Shown piece after piece: positions 1-8,969 of a DNA stretch of 64,000 nucleotides. Below the pieces are notes generated by a model, which ran no database searches, was not told where the DNA came from, and saw only the letters and a list, made by a program, of their open reading frames with translations. Made by a program: the position numbers and the translations under genes. Source of the stretch: Ktedonosporobacter rubrisoli (GTDB lineage: Bacteria; Chloroflexota; Ktedonobacteria; Ktedonobacterales; Ktedonobacteraceae); NCBI RefSeq assembly GCF_004208415.1, contig NZ_CP035758.1, forward strand, positions 4,402,001-4,466,000. The letters run 5' to 3'. Numbering within the stretch: position 1 is the first letter of the stretch; each line of letters opens with the position of its first letter.

Positions 1-703
1 TAGTCTTGATACCAAAGCTCTGGCAGGCCGTGATGACATAGTTCCAGAAGCGTATGGGATCATTATCATTGCTATCTAGAGAGATCCAGGCAACACGGGT
101 AATTACAGTTCGCGCGGCAAGCCATTGTCTCACCAGGGTAGTCTTACCAAAGCCGGCAGGAGCCGTAATGAGGGTCAACTTGCCCATTCTGCCAGCATCG
201 AGCCTGGCAAGCAAGCGCTCACGAAGAACTAAAGATGCGGCCAGGCGCGGCAAGTGCAGCTTGGGAGCAAGCAATATTTGCTGCTCTGCTTCCATAGCAT
301 CAGCTACATTCTGCTGCGGGCTCGTATCACTCTGCGCAACTGCCACCTTGGGAACTGGCTCACAAGATACATTTGTGCCCTGCTGAGCCAGGCTGGCCGC
401 AACTTGTTCCAGGCGGGCCACGCTCAGTTCAGCACTACGTCCGACATAGCGCTTCTCGACACGGTTGCCCTGGCGCCGATAGGCGTACCAGTAACTCTTT
501 CCGCTTTTCTCACGCCCTTCTCTCAGCACAGAGAGGTGGCCATTTTTCCCCTCAAAGGCAAACGAGGAATGATCTGCTAACCAGGCAAGCCATAGCTCCT
601 CATTCTGTATAAGCAAGGGCTCTAAGATATTTTTCCCCTCGATAAGCTCGTAACGCGACAGTTCGGCAGACCAGGTGAGCGTATATTTGGCAAATCTCGG
701 CAT
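1..703 (-). CDS. MalT/LuxR-family ATP-dependent transcriptional regulator, N-terminal part (3' end outside window)
   Basis: An open frame runs from an ATG at 703 on the minus strand to the window edge without a stop (234 codons). Reading it gives an N-terminal module of about 110 residues (PRFAKYTL..., later SYWYAYRRQG and RYVGRSAEL) followed by an AAA/NB-ARC type P-loop (TAPAGFGKTTL, about residue 180) and the continuation AWISLDSNDNDP, which is the usual start of the MalT-like STAND ATPase domain. Family knowledge: such proteins carry a C-terminal TPR/HTH-LuxR part and switch on genes when a ligand and ATP bind; that part would lie left of the window. The N-terminal module looks like an integrase/recombinase-type AP2-like DNA-binding or arm domain (inference). 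The frame is missing from a simple ORF list because it lacks a stop. Confident about family, less about the N-terminal module. Confidence 0.8.
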   Translation of the reverse strand, partial: MPRFAKYTLTWSAELSRYELIEGKNILEPLLIQNEELWLAWLADHSSFAFEGKNGHLSVLREGREKSGKSYWYAYRRQGNRVEKRYVGRSAELSVARLEQVAASLAQQGTNVSCEPVPKVAVAQSDTSPQQNVADAMEAEQQILLAPKLHLPRLAASLVLRERLLARLDAGRMGKLTLITAPAGFGKTTLVRQWLAARTVITRVAWISLDSNDNDPIRFWNYVITACQSFGIKT

Positions 704-860
704 TAGCTCGTCTTGATAAGCTCCTTTGTTCCCCAGGCACGATCTTTATAGGTAACAAATCAGCAGTTAAGTTATCTCCTGCCCCAACCAGGGCTAACCG
801 CCTTGCCCACACTAGCTGAAAGCCAGGCTAAATAACTTCTATTTCAAAAAACCAGAAAAG

Positions 861-1364
861 CTAGCCCAGCAGTGAGCGCTGATAGTAGGCCATCTGAGTA
901 GGGGCCTCCGAGACCCCCACCATGATTGTATGCAGACGCGAGATATCATACTCCCGGGAGAGAATTGTAGATAGCTCATGACAAATATACTCGGCTAAAC
1001 GCTCGGCTGAAGAATTATCGATAGGCAACTCAACAACATCTGCGCGCGGGAAAATATAGCGCTTATCGCGGAAACGGATCTCCCATTCCCTGGATGTGGG
1101 GATCAACTCCAGGTGAGTATTATGCAAGGGCAACAAGAAACGATGGTTAAGCGTGCGACAAATATCCTTAGTAATTCGCTTCAGGACCGTAAAATCAAAA
1201 ACCAGCTTATCTTCGCCAAGTTCGCCCTCAATCTCAACCATGACACAATAATTATGGCCATGCAATCGTTCGCATTTCCCGCCATAAGTAATAAAGTGGG
1301 CAGCATTAAAATCAAGGTAGCCGCCCTCTATCTTCACTTTTCGTAAAACTTGCTTGCTCGACAT
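861..1364 (-). CDS. 6-pyruvoyl-tetrahydropterin synthase / QueD family protein
   Basis: A 167-residue protein of the PTPS/6-carboxy-tetrahydropterin synthase fold, which acts on 7,8-dihydroneopterin triphosphate in the cytoplasm (queuosine or pterin synthesis). The zinc ligands are visible: His23 in FNAAHF and His35/His37 in LHGHNY, with the catalytic Cys31 four residues before the HGH pair and the conserved Glu in VSEAPTQ near residue 153. An insertion of about 30 residues around residues 85-115 makes it longer than the E. coli enzyme (about 120). It stands alone: no queC, queE or folE lies next to it, so whether the product feeds queuosine or another pterin cannot be told. The stop codon lies 157 bp from the start of the regulator to its left. 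Start ATG at 1364 is the only sensible one before the conserved core. Confidence 0.85.
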   Translation of the reverse strand: MSSKQVLRKVKIEGGYLDFNAAHFITYGGKCERLHGHNYCVMVEIEGELGEDKLVFDFTVLKRITKDICRTLNHRFLLPLHNTHLELIPTSREWEIRFRDKRYIFPRADVVELPIDNSSAERLAEYICHELSTILSREYDISRLHTIMVGVSEAPTQMAYYQRSLLG

Positions 1365-1966
1365 ACCGAAACCTCTATCTCAAGTTATTGACACAACATT
1401 CACGCCAGCCTGGGCAATTCCTGGCATAAAGCCCTCTTCCATCTCTACTCCAAAGCGGTTTTAGAAGGATTACAGGGAAAATAGTTAAAGCTTCTCAGCT
1501 ATGGCAACCATGCCACGCTCTACGCCTGGCTTCCACTGGTTGCCAGCGCTTCACATATGTGAAAGGGATGGCAAGGCCACCCCGATAGAAATTTGCGGCA
1601 AAGAGCGATCTATAACGCAATAAAACAGGGCAATTATAGAGTTATATACGCCTACATATTCGCTGCGACAGCACAGCCGCTACTGGCGATAGCAGGCTGT
1701 GAGCACTCCCGCACTCATGATACTTCAGTTCGCCTTATTCCACCGCAACACGCTCATACTATACAATACCTTAAGCTATGTTGCAAAAATATATTGTCAG
1801 GCGTCCAACAATAAATGAGCATGAACGGCTCTCTTTTGAGAAAACTGGCAAGCTTAGCAAAGAGCTATGCCCTGGTTTTCGCCATAACTCATAAGATCAG
1901 TGTGGAAAAGCAGCGCAAGACAGAGAGGCATGCTAAGGCCTGCGTTTTCATAGAAGGATATAGAAC
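1365..1966. promoter_or_regulatory. Divergent intergenic region with a 14-bp perfect palindrome
   Basis: Between the divergent PTPS-like gene and the WYL regulator I see no supportable gene; a 73-codon frame at 1593-1814 has no ribosome-binding site or recognisable sequence. The notable element is TTCACATATGTGAA at 1550-1563, a perfect palindrome nested within a wider inverted repeat (TTGCC at 1540 and GGCAA at 1570). Position and symmetry fit an operator for the neighbouring WYL regulator or a hairpin in the leader of the minus-strand gene. No sigma-70 promoter of good quality was found. Confidence 0.4.
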
Positions 1967-2893
1967 ATGAACCGTATAGATCGTTTGACCGCTATTCTCT
2001 TGTCCTTACAGGGAGGGAAACATTCAGCCCGCGAGATCGCCCAGCGGTTTGAGGTCTCCAGGCGCACAATCGTGCGCGATATCCAGGCTCTTAGCGAAAT
2101 GGGTATCCCGATTATTGCTGAGAGCGGAAGCGGTGGGGGCTATAGCTTACCCGCAGACTATTCTCTACCCCCTCTTGCCTTAAACTTGCATGAAGCACTT
2201 TTATTACGCCTGGCGCTTTCCAGTCTTTCCCAGTTGAGTGAGCTGCCCTTCAAGCAGGCCCGCGAATCGTTGCTAGACAAAGTTCAAGCGCTTCTCCCAA
2301 AGCGCGAACATGATAATCTCGACCAGCTGGCCCAGGCGCTCTCGCTCGACCTCCCCAAGCGACCTTATCCCACACCCTTTCTCGACCAGCTGCTGGAAAG
2401 CGTACGCAACCAGCAATGGATTGAGGTAACCTACCGTTCGGAAAATGGAGTTTCAGAGCAAACGCTTCTCCCAATGCATCTGAGCAGCAGCGCAGGTTTG
2501 TGGTATTGCGAGGCCTATTCCTCTGAACGGCAAGCTATGCGTATCTATCGCGTGGATCGTTTCCTTAGCGTGAGGGAAGCTACAGCGCCACAGCTTCTGG
2601 AACCGCCTGTTGACTCGATTCCACGCGAGCATCCTTCCCATCCAGAAATTCGCATCAAGCTAACGGCGCGCGGCGTGCTGCGCCTGGAACATCAACCTTA
2701 TGTGGCGCATCTTATTCAGCGTACAGAGAACGGAGAAGGCTGGCTCTGTATGCGCTGGCGGCCAGAGGAATACGATTGGATCGTACGCACATTGCTCCAG
2801 CTCGGAACTGAGGCCAGAGTGCTTGCCCCAGAAGACTTGCGTCTACGTGTCCAGCAGGCAATTAAAGACCTGGCCGAACACTACCAAATGTAA
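1967..2893 (+). CDS. WYL-domain transcriptional regulator (YafY/DeoR-like HTH)
   Basis: A 308-residue regulator. Residues 5-60 form a winged HTH_11/DeoR-type domain (SAREIAQRFEVSRRTIVRDI recognisable as the helix-turn-helix), followed at about residues 145-220 by a WYL domain with the motif ...LWYCEAY...MRIYRVDRF, and a C-terminal WCX-like extension to residue 308. Known for the family: the WYL domain binds a ligand, often a nucleic-acid or nucleotide-type signal, and tunes DNA binding by the HTH. The start ATG at 1967 follows GAAGGATATAGAAC. It is a single gene transcribed away from the PTPS-like gene; the palindrome at 1550-1563 is a possible target site. Its regulon cannot be told from the window. 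Confidence 0.88.
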   Translation: MNRIDRLTAILLSLQGGKHSAREIAQRFEVSRRTIVRDIQALSEMGIPIIAESGSGGGYSLPADYSLPPLALNLHEALLLRLALSSLSQLSELPFKQARESLLDKVQALLPKREHDNLDQLAQALSLDLPKRPYPTPFLDQLLESVRNQQWIEVTYRSENGVSEQTLLPMHLSSSAGLWYCEAYSSERQAMRIYRVDRFLSVREATAPQLLEPPVDSIPREHPSHPEIRIKLTARGVLRLEHQPYVAHLIQRTENGEGWLCMRWRPEEYDWIVRTLLQLGTEARVLAPEDLRLRVQQAIKDLAEHYQM

Positions 2894-3025
2894 CATAGAA
2901 TTGTCTCCATACATTTGTTTTCCTCCCCGGGCAGATAGCGCTTGTGGGCTGTCTCGGACTCCTGTGAAGCTGGACCACAGGAGCCCGGTTCCATCTCCTC
3001 GCCCGAGAGCTTTCTGGAGCCCATA

Positions 3026-3928
3026 CTAAATACTGCCGGGCACTTCCAGATCGGGTATTTGTGGTATAACTGCCTTCTCCTCTTCCTGCTTCAAAGGGCT
3101 TTCAGTTTTCTCATGCCACCTGGCATCTGGATCGGGCACAGGAACCGAGGCGAGCAGCATTTGCGTATAGGGATGCGATGGCTGCACAAGCACAGTATCT
3201 ACAGACCCACGCTCAACAATCTGCCCTCGCGAGATCACCATAATCTCTCCTCCCACATAATAGGCTGTAGAGAGATCATGCGTAATAAACAGCGTGGTCA
3301 TACCGTATTTCTGTTTGAAATCGAGCAGAATATTGAGAAAGAGCACGCGCACCGCTGCATCAAGCATCGATACTGGCTCATCGGCAATAATAAATTTCGG
3401 CTGCAACAAATGGACGCGGGCCAGCATAACGCGCTGACGTTGCCCTCCGCTCAGTTGATGGGGGTAGCGTTTAAGCACATCCTCAGGCCGCAAATCTACA
3501 GCCTGCAAAGCCTCCTCAATCAGAGCCAGGCCTTTTTGCTTCGAGGAAGCAAGCTTAAACTTATTGATGGCGGTCCAGAAGACGCGATCAACCCGGTAGA
3601 ACGGATTGAAAATCCCGTAGGGGTCCTGGAAGACTGGTTGCACTTCTCGTCGATAAATATCATACTCTTTGCTGGATAACTTATAGATATCCTTACCATT
3701 GTAAGTAACGCTTCCGCTCGTCGGCTTCTGAAGGCCTAGAATAATGCGCGCAATTGTGCTCTTCCCACTGCCGCTTTGTCCAACAAGGCTCACAATCTGT
3801 GGCGGATCGGCATCAAGGCTAAACGAGACGTTATCAACAGCTTTAAATTCAGAGCCAGTACTGCGCATAGCCGCACCACGAAACGTTTGCGTTATATTAT
3901 CAAGTTCTATGCCTTGCATACTAGTCAT
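3026..3928 (-). CDS. Family-5 (Opp/Dpp-type) ABC transporter ATP-binding protein, OppF/DppF-like
   Basis: A 300-residue cytoplasmic ATPase energising the importer encoded upstream. Walker A is GQSGSGKST at residues 50-58, the ABC signature is LSGGQRQR near residue 160, Walker B is FIIADEP and the H-loop is in TLFITHDLS. A shortened oligopeptide-transporter C-terminal segment follows (SHPYTQMLL...). Its ATG overlaps the stop codon of the upstream OppD-like gene (ATGA at 3925-3928), so it is translationally coupled and is the last gene of the operon on the minus strand. A GGAGGG sequence lies 10 nt before the start. It lacks the cysteine-rich C-terminal region found in its partner. Confidence 0.9.
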   Translation of the reverse strand: MTSMQGIELDNITQTFRGAAMRSTGSEFKAVDNVSFSLDADPPQIVSLVGQSGSGKSTIARIILGLQKPTSGSVTYNGKDIYKLSSKEYDIYRREVQPVFQDPYGIFNPFYRVDRVFWTAINKFKLASSKQKGLALIEEALQAVDLRPEDVLKRYPHQLSGGQRQRVMLARVHLLQPKFIIADEPVSMLDAAVRVLFLNILLDFKQKYGMTTLFITHDLSTAYYVGGEIMVISRGQIVERGSVDTVLVQPSHPYTQMLLASVPVPDPDARWHEKTESPLKQEEEKAVIPQIPDLEVPGSI

Positions 3929-4992
3929 CGTGATGTTCCCTCCGCTTCTGGATGTGAGTAAAGATGGCAGGCCACAAGCGGTTGTAATTCTACTTTCGAG
4001 CCCGCTTCATTAGCTACAGGAAGAAATGCGGGCGTCTCCTGACTGCATATTGGCATCGCCTGTGGGCAACGCGGATGGAAACGGCATCCAGTTGGCCAGT
4101 TACGAGGACTGGGAGTATTGCCGCCGATGCCTCCCAGGCGTATTCTTTCTCCTCCAATACGTGGGATCGAGCCAATCAAACCGCGCGTATAGGGATGCTT
4201 TGGCGCTTTGAATATTTGGCGCACATCCCCAACTTCAACTACGCCCCCTGCGTACATCACTGCCACGCGATCAGCCAGTTCCGCATGCACAGCCATATCA
4301 TGCGTGACAATAATTACCGTCATTCCCATCTTATCGCGCAAACCGGCCAACATCTGAATGATGACCCGCTGTACATGGACATCCAATGCTGTCGTTGGTT
4401 CATCAGCTACCAGCAAATCAGGTTCAAGCGCGATAGCCATCGCCAGCGTTACGCGCTGCTTCATGCCACCTGAAAGCTCATGCGGGTACATATTCGCCAC
4501 ATATGCCTCAAGCCCAACTTGCTTGAGCAAATCAGGCACCATGGCCAGAGCATCCCGCTTGCTCATCTCACTATGTTCGAGCATCACATCAGAGAACTGA
4601 TCTTTCACACGCAGAACCGGATTGAGAGCGCTCATCGAGCCTTGTGGAAGGTAGGCCAGATTGCGCCAGCGGAATGCACGCAGGTCCGGACCATCAACCT
4701 CAAGCAAATTGATAGGTTGCTGATTCAATGGGTAAAAAAGAATGCGGCCAGCGGCAACATAGGCCGGCGGCTTCGTCAGGCGTAGTAAAGCAGTTGTCAG
4801 CGTGCTCTTACCACAACCAGACTCACCGGCAATACCCAGAATCTCGCCGCGCTTGATTTGAAGATTAACGCCATCCACAGCCTGGGCAACGCCACTGATC
4901 GTATTGTAGTAGACTTTCAAGTCCTCAATATCCAACAGCGGGGAGCCAACCGCAGTTTTCTTCTCCACAGTCTTTAACGCATTTTTTGCCAT
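3925..4992 (-). CDS. Family-5 ABC transporter ATP-binding protein, OppD/DppD-like
   Basis: A 355-residue ATPase, second of the pair. Walker A GESGCGKST spans residues 56-64; signature LSGGMKQR, Walker B LLVADEPTTALD and the H-loop histidine in VTHDMA follow. The C-terminus carries the family's oligo_HPY segment with the cysteines in CRFHPRCPQAMPIC, which in several Opp/Dpp ATPases bind a 4Fe-4S cluster. It starts 17 bp after the permease gene ends and overlaps the next gene by 4 bp. With its neighbours it forms a complete importer; the substrate is discussed under the solute-binding protein. Confidence 0.92.
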   Translation of the reverse strand: MAKNALKTVEKKTAVGSPLLDIEDLKVYYNTISGVAQAVDGVNLQIKRGEILGIAGESGCGKSTLTTALLRLTKPPAYVAAGRILFYPLNQQPINLLEVDGPDLRAFRWRNLAYLPQGSMSALNPVLRVKDQFSDVMLEHSEMSKRDALAMVPDLLKQVGLEAYVANMYPHELSGGMKQRVTLAMAIALEPDLLVADEPTTALDVHVQRVIIQMLAGLRDKMGMTVIIVTHDMAVHAELADRVAVMYAGGVVEVGDVRQIFKAPKHPYTRGLIGSIPRIGGERIRLGGIGGNTPSPRNWPTGCRFHPRCPQAMPICSQETPAFLPVANEAGSKVELQPLVACHLYSHPEAEGTSR

Positions 4993-5009
4993 TTTTATGA
5001 GCCTCCGTC

Positions 5010-5888
5010 CTAAGCGCCTGCCATCTTGCGCAATCTTGGATTATAGACCTCCTCAAGCCCAATATTGATGAGGTTTACCGCCAAAAATAGCAAAGTCAGC
5101 ACAACTACAGGTGCAACAAAAAGCGGCCAGCAGCCTAGCGTCAAAGCGCCCCAGGACTGGGCCCAGTTTAGCATGAGTCCGAGATCAAGGGTGCCACTTG
5201 GTCCAAGGCCGATGACTTCCAGGCCGACCAGGGCAAAGATCGAGCCAAGCGCAGCCGAGGCAAAGCCGACGCCAATAAAGGGAAGCAGGTTTGGCAACAG
5301 CTCCATAAAGATGATCTCGAAGTCGTTAAGCTTCGTCACTTTGGCCAGCTCGACATAGGGACGATTGCGCAGACTGAGCACCTGCGAACGAATCGTGCGG
5401 GCGGCAAACGGCCAGCTAAAGATAGCTAGCATTAAGGCGATGAAGAACAGGCTCACTTTCGTCGTATAGGCGGAGAGAGTAATCAGCAATGGGAAACTTG
5501 GCACAACGAGAATAATGTCGGTAAAGCCAGAGAGAAAACTATCTAACTTTCCACCTTTATAGCCCGCGACAAAGGCAACTACAACCCCAATTATGGTTGA
5601 GAGCAGACCAGCAATCGTGCCGACCTCAAGCGAAGCCACGGTCGCGGTTACGGTCATCGCCAGGATATCACGCCCATAGCGATCGGTTCCAAGCAAGTGT
5701 TGGGCATTTGGCAATTCCCAGGCCTCGCTAGCCGAGACCGCCAGGGGATCTGAACCATGACCAATAGCCGAATTTATCAGCGGATGAAAGAGCGCTACCA
5801 GGATAAAAAAGGCAAGAATCACAATCCCGATCTGAACTTTGTGACTGGCACTCCAGAAACCCCGGATGGCCTGTATAAATCTACGCAA
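5010..5888 (-). CDS. Family-5 ABC transporter permease, OppC/DppC-like
   Basis: A 292-residue inner-membrane permease. An N-terminal transmembrane helix (IVILAFFILVALF, near residue 25) precedes the extracytoplasmic loop with the family motif HLLGTDRYGRDIL, and five further helices follow in a BPD_transp_1 domain; the EAA-type cytoplasmic loop around LRNRPYVELAKV contacts the ATPases. It lies 15 bp after the DppB-like gene and 17 bp before the DppD-like gene in the same operon. Length is normal for the family. Confidence 0.92.
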   Translation of the reverse strand: MRRFIQAIRGFWSASHKVQIGIVILAFFILVALFHPLINSAIGHGSDPLAVSASEAWELPNAQHLLGTDRYGRDILAMTVTATVASLEVGTIAGLLSTIIGVVVAFVAGYKGGKLDSFLSGFTDIILVVPSFPLLITLSAYTTKVSLFFIALMLAIFSWPFAARTIRSQVLSLRNRPYVELAKVTKLNDFEIIFMELLPNLLPFIGVGFASAALGSIFALVGLEVIGLGPSGTLDLGLMLNWAQSWGALTLGCWPLFVAPVVVLTLLFLAVNLINIGLEEVYNPRLRKMAGA

Positions 5889-5903
5889 TGGCCTCCTCCT
5901 TAA

Positions 5904-6986
5904 TCAGGCATACTTCACGCGTGGGTCAAGTGCTGGCAAGAGCAAATCAATGATCAAGTTGGCAGTCAACACGCCAAAAATAGCCAGCGCAACGATACCC
6001 TGAATCGTGTTGTAATCAAGCTGCTGCACAGCAGTGACGAACAGATTACCAATGCCAGGATAGACAAAGAGCTGCTCAACCAGCACGTTGCCGTTGAAGA
6101 TGGTTCCCAACGTAATACCCAGACCGGTGATCTGCGGCAGATAGCAGTTACGCAAGGCATAACGCATCAAGATCTGGCGCGGCTTGAGCCCCTTTGCTTC
6201 CGCGAAGGTCAGATAATCCTCGCCAAGAATCGTCACAAGCAGCATACGCGTCGAGAGCATCCAGCCGCACATACCAATAACTACAATCGAGAACGCTGGC
6301 AAAAGCCCATGTTCGACCACGCTTTCGATAAAATCCCAGCTGATAGCAGGATCGATACCAGGATCGTAGGCGGCAGTAGAAGGGAACAAGTTCATCTGGT
6401 AGGCCAGGAAAAAGACGAGGATCAAAGCCACAAAGTAGTAGGGAATATGTGAGAGTCCAATCGTGATATTAGTGACCCAATCAGCTACCTTCTTATCGCG
6501 CTTCCAGCCAAGCAAGGCGCCGAAGATAATGCCCAGTACCCAGGCGATAATCGTCGCCAGTCCCAATAGGCCAATCGTCCAGGGCAAAGCGCGCATGATC
6601 AAGACCTGCGAAGGAGTTGGAAAGCTCAACAGAGAGGGGCCGAGATCATGCTGAATAAAGACCTGGTACATATAATGTGTATATTGCTGAAAGAGATTAC
6701 CATCCAGGCCAAAAATCCTATTATAATATTTGACCATATCCACGCTGGCCTGAGCGTTATAGACCTGTTTGGCTTGCAGGCTCTGGATGTAGCCGGCAAT
6801 AGGATTGCCAGGGATCAGCCTGAAGAAGAAGAACGTCACCGTAAAGGCGGCCCAGAGCGTAAAGAGATAGGCGATAAAGCGCCGGATAGCATAGGCAATT
6901 AGCGGATGAGCAGTTCGCCAGCTACGATAGGCCGACAAAACTTGCCGTCCGCTCAGCCCGAGCCGGTCAGGTTTGCTAGTAATCAT
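5904..6986 (-). CDS. Family-5 ABC transporter permease, OppB/DppB-like
   Basis: A 360-residue permease with six predicted membrane segments; recognisable are the N-terminal helix (AYLFTLWAAFTVTFFFF), the RLIPGNP motif just after it, and the EAA loop EDYLTFAEAKGLKPRQIL. The frame is open to a codon at 7064, but I place the start at 6986: GGAG lies six bases before that ATG and the extra 26 residues (cysteine and aromatic rich) resemble no DppB. An alternative ATG at 6998 lacks a ribosome-binding site. A strong hairpin at 7102-7140 separates it from the binding-protein gene upstream. Confidence 0.88.
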   Translation of the reverse strand: MITSKPDRLGLSGRQVLSAYRSWRTAHPLIAYAIRRFIAYLFTLWAAFTVTFFFFRLIPGNPIAGYIQSLQAKQVYNAQASVDMVKYYNRIFGLDGNLFQQYTHYMYQVFIQHDLGPSLLSFPTPSQVLIMRALPWTIGLLGLATIIAWVLGIIFGALLGWKRDKKVADWVTNITIGLSHIPYYFVALILVFFLAYQMNLFPSTAAYDPGIDPAISWDFIESVVEHGLLPAFSIVVIGMCGWMLSTRMLLVTILGEDYLTFAEAKGLKPRQILMRYALRNCYLPQITGLGITLGTIFNGNVLVEQLFVYPGIGNLFVTAVQQLDYNTIQGIVALAIFGVLTANLIIDLLLPALDPRVKYA

Positions 6987-7101
6987 GCTCTGCTCCATAA
7001 ATTCTAGAATCCAACTGGATTGGAGGAAACAGCCGTAGGCTTCACATTGCAGGCAGGCTGCCAATCCGCCAGGGCTATTTCCCGAAAAGGCCTCTTTTCT
7101 C

Positions 7102-7140
7102 GCGCCCGGTCAGACCACGCTTGTAGGACTGACCGAGCGC
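7102..7140 (-). terminator. Intra-operon hairpin between binding protein and permease genes
   Basis: GCGCTCGGTCAG (7140-7129) can pair with CTGACCGGGCGC (7113-7102) over 12 positions, one of them a wobble pair, around a 15-base loop; no long T-run follows on the minus strand. Such hairpins between the binding-protein gene and the permease genes commonly attenuate or stabilise mRNA so that the binding protein is made in excess. Confidence 0.6.
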
Positions 7141-7178
7141 AGAAGGCAGAAAGCCAGGCAATAAACTGGCAAGCTGGC

Positions 7179-8969
7179 TCAGGATTTAGCGGCAGGCTTG
7201 AGGTTTCCTATCACAAAGAGGAATTGTCCCCACCAGTTCAAGGGTACCTGATTCAGATTGTCATCAAGGGGCCAACCGCTCCAGTAAGAAGTATTGACAA
7301 TTGAGGGATAGACAGTCTGGCAAATCGGAATATAGGGCAGATTCTTGTAGAAGGCTTCGAGAGCCTGATCGTAGAGCCCCTTATTCTTGGGATCGCTGGG
7401 ATCGCTGCCATCGAGCTTGCGGGCAAGCTCATCAAGATCTTTGTACTGCGCACGGGTCAAATTGCCGCCCGCAGTCGCGTCCTGGCCTATCGGCTTGGTC
7501 TTTGCAGTCTCAAAATAGGTGTACAACTGACCGGGATCAAAGACGTTGCCGCAGATGTAATAGCCTGTAATATCAAAGTTACCCTGGTTGAATCTATCCT
7601 GCCAGGTAGCGCCTTCATAGTATCTGACCGTAGCATCTATCCCCACTTTGTTCAGCTCATCGGCAAGATTCTGCGCGAAGATATATTCCGGATCACCAAC
7701 TTTAGAGGAGGTTGATACCTCATAGTGAAGAGGCTTCCCCTGATAGCTGCGCTTGCCATTGCTGCCAAGCGTAGCGCCCATCTCATCCAGCAAGGCCGCA
7801 GCCTTCTTTGGATCGTAGGTAAGTTGATACTTACTGGCCAGCTCCTGATTCGACCACTTATCATTGCCCTGATAGTTTGCCCAGGGGAATTGTGCAACAG
7901 GGGTGGGAACAGGCCAGATTTTTTCGCCATCCTGTTTGCGATCCACTAAATAAGAGATGGCCCAGTGCATGCGCGGATCGGCAAGTAGTCCTTTCGATGG
8001 ATCACAGTTGATGGCGAAAGCACGCGGACAGGGATCAACAAATTTGGTAATAATGCTGATGTTCGCATAGCCAGTATTTTTGATAGCTGAGGCCTGCTTG
8101 TAATCAATATTTGTAGTAATATCAAACTGGGCCTGCTTGAATTGCCCCACTTCCGCGTCTTGTGATTTTGGCGAACTTCTATACACCACATACTCTGGCT
8201 TAGGATCGAGCTCGTCCTTGTTCCAATAGTTGGGGTCCTTCTTCCACACATACATAAACTGTGCCGGGATCGTGCGATCAAGCTTATAGGGACCACTCAT
8301 CACAGGAGGGTTATTCTGGAAGCTCATAGGGTCCTTTTTGCTCCAGATATGCTCCGGCATGATGCGCAGCCTGGCCGAAACAATGCCACAAATGAAGAAA
8401 TAATGGAAGCGCGGATCGGGCTCATTCAAGTTGATTACGACAGTCTGGGCGTCGGGCGTAGTAACATCTTTGACAAAACGCTGGAAATCAGCTCCACCTG
8501 CCAGAGCAGCATTACTCTTCAGCATATCAATGCTAAACTTGACATCCTTAGAGGTTAGAGGCTGGCCATCGTTCCAATGGGCCTTGGGATTGAGGGTCAA
8601 GGTCAAAGAGGTATAATTCGCGTTATATTTCCACTCTTTACCCAGCCAGGGCTTGGTCTCGCCGGTAACAAGGTTGTAGTAAAATAGATACTCCTGGCTG
8701 ACCTGATCGAAGCCAGCATTGGTCTGCCAGCCATTAGGAATAAAGGGATTAAAGCTATCAAATACTGTAAAATCCGTCTGATCTACCACAAGAGTTTGCT
8801 CGCGTGGTGTCGGAACTATGCTCTGAGCCTTCTGATTTTGGGATTGACCGCCTCCACAGGCAGCCAGCCAGTCGCCAGCGACAATACTGCCTCCCGTTAT
8901 CAGCACCATCTGTAGCGCCTGTCGCCGAGTTATGGATGTTTCCCCTTTGTTGTCAGGTCGAATAACCAT
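7179..8969 (-). CDS. Extracellular solute-binding lipoprotein, family 5 (Opp/Dpp type)
   Basis: A 596-residue binding protein. The N-terminus has a twin-arginine-like pair (Arg15-Arg16 in ITRRQALQ), a hydrophobic stretch and a lipobox LAAC with Cys38, so it is a membrane-anchored lipoprotein, possibly Tat-exported. SBP_bac_5 features follow, e.g. LTLNPKAHWNDGQPLTSKDV near residue 100. The frame is open to a TTG at 8987, but AAAGGAG sits eight bases before the ATG at 8969, which I take as the start. Family-5 binding proteins bind peptides, nickel, heme or oligosaccharides. Next to an AraR-like repressor and an alpha-mannosidase, an oligosaccharide substrate is more likely than a peptide here (inference). 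Its promoter appears to lie some 720 bases upstream near 9700-9726. Confidence 0.9.
   Translation of the reverse strand: MVIRPDNKGETSITRRQALQMVLITGGSIVAGDWLAACGGGQSQNQKAQSIVPTPREQTLVVDQTDFTVFDSFNPFIPNGWQTNAGFDQVSQEYLFYYNLVTGETKPWLGKEWKYNANYTSLTLTLNPKAHWNDGQPLTSKDVKFSIDMLKSNAALAGGADFQRFVKDVTTPDAQTVVINLNEPDPRFHYFFICGIVSARLRIMPEHIWSKKDPMSFQNNPPVMSGPYKLDRTIPAQFMYVWKKDPNYWNKDELDPKPEYVVYRSSPKSQDAEVGQFKQAQFDITTNIDYKQASAIKNTGYANISIITKFVDPCPRAFAINCDPSKGLLADPRMHWAISYLVDRKQDGEKIWPVPTPVAQFPWANYQGNDKWSNQELASKYQLTYDPKKAAALLDEMGATLGSNGKRSYQGKPLHYEVSTSSKVGDPEYIFAQNLADELNKVGIDATVRYYEGATWQDRFNQGNFDITGYYICGNVFDPGQLYTYFETAKTKPIGQDATAGGNLTRAQYKDLDELARKLDGSDPSDPKNKGLYDQALEAFYKNLPYIPICQTVYPSIVNTSYWSGWPLDDNLNQVPLNWWGQFLFVIGNLKPAAKS

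Noticed and set aside
600..812. 70-codon minus-strand frame overlapping the MalT-like gene
   Set aside because: It is a shadow in another frame of the regulator that starts at 703.
1365..1480. preQ1 riboswitch before the PTPS/QueD-like gene
   Set aside because: No preQ1 aptamer consensus found in the minus-strand leader.
1593..1814. 73-codon plus-strand frame
   Set aside because: No ribosome-binding site, no recognisable sequence, lies across a promoter region.
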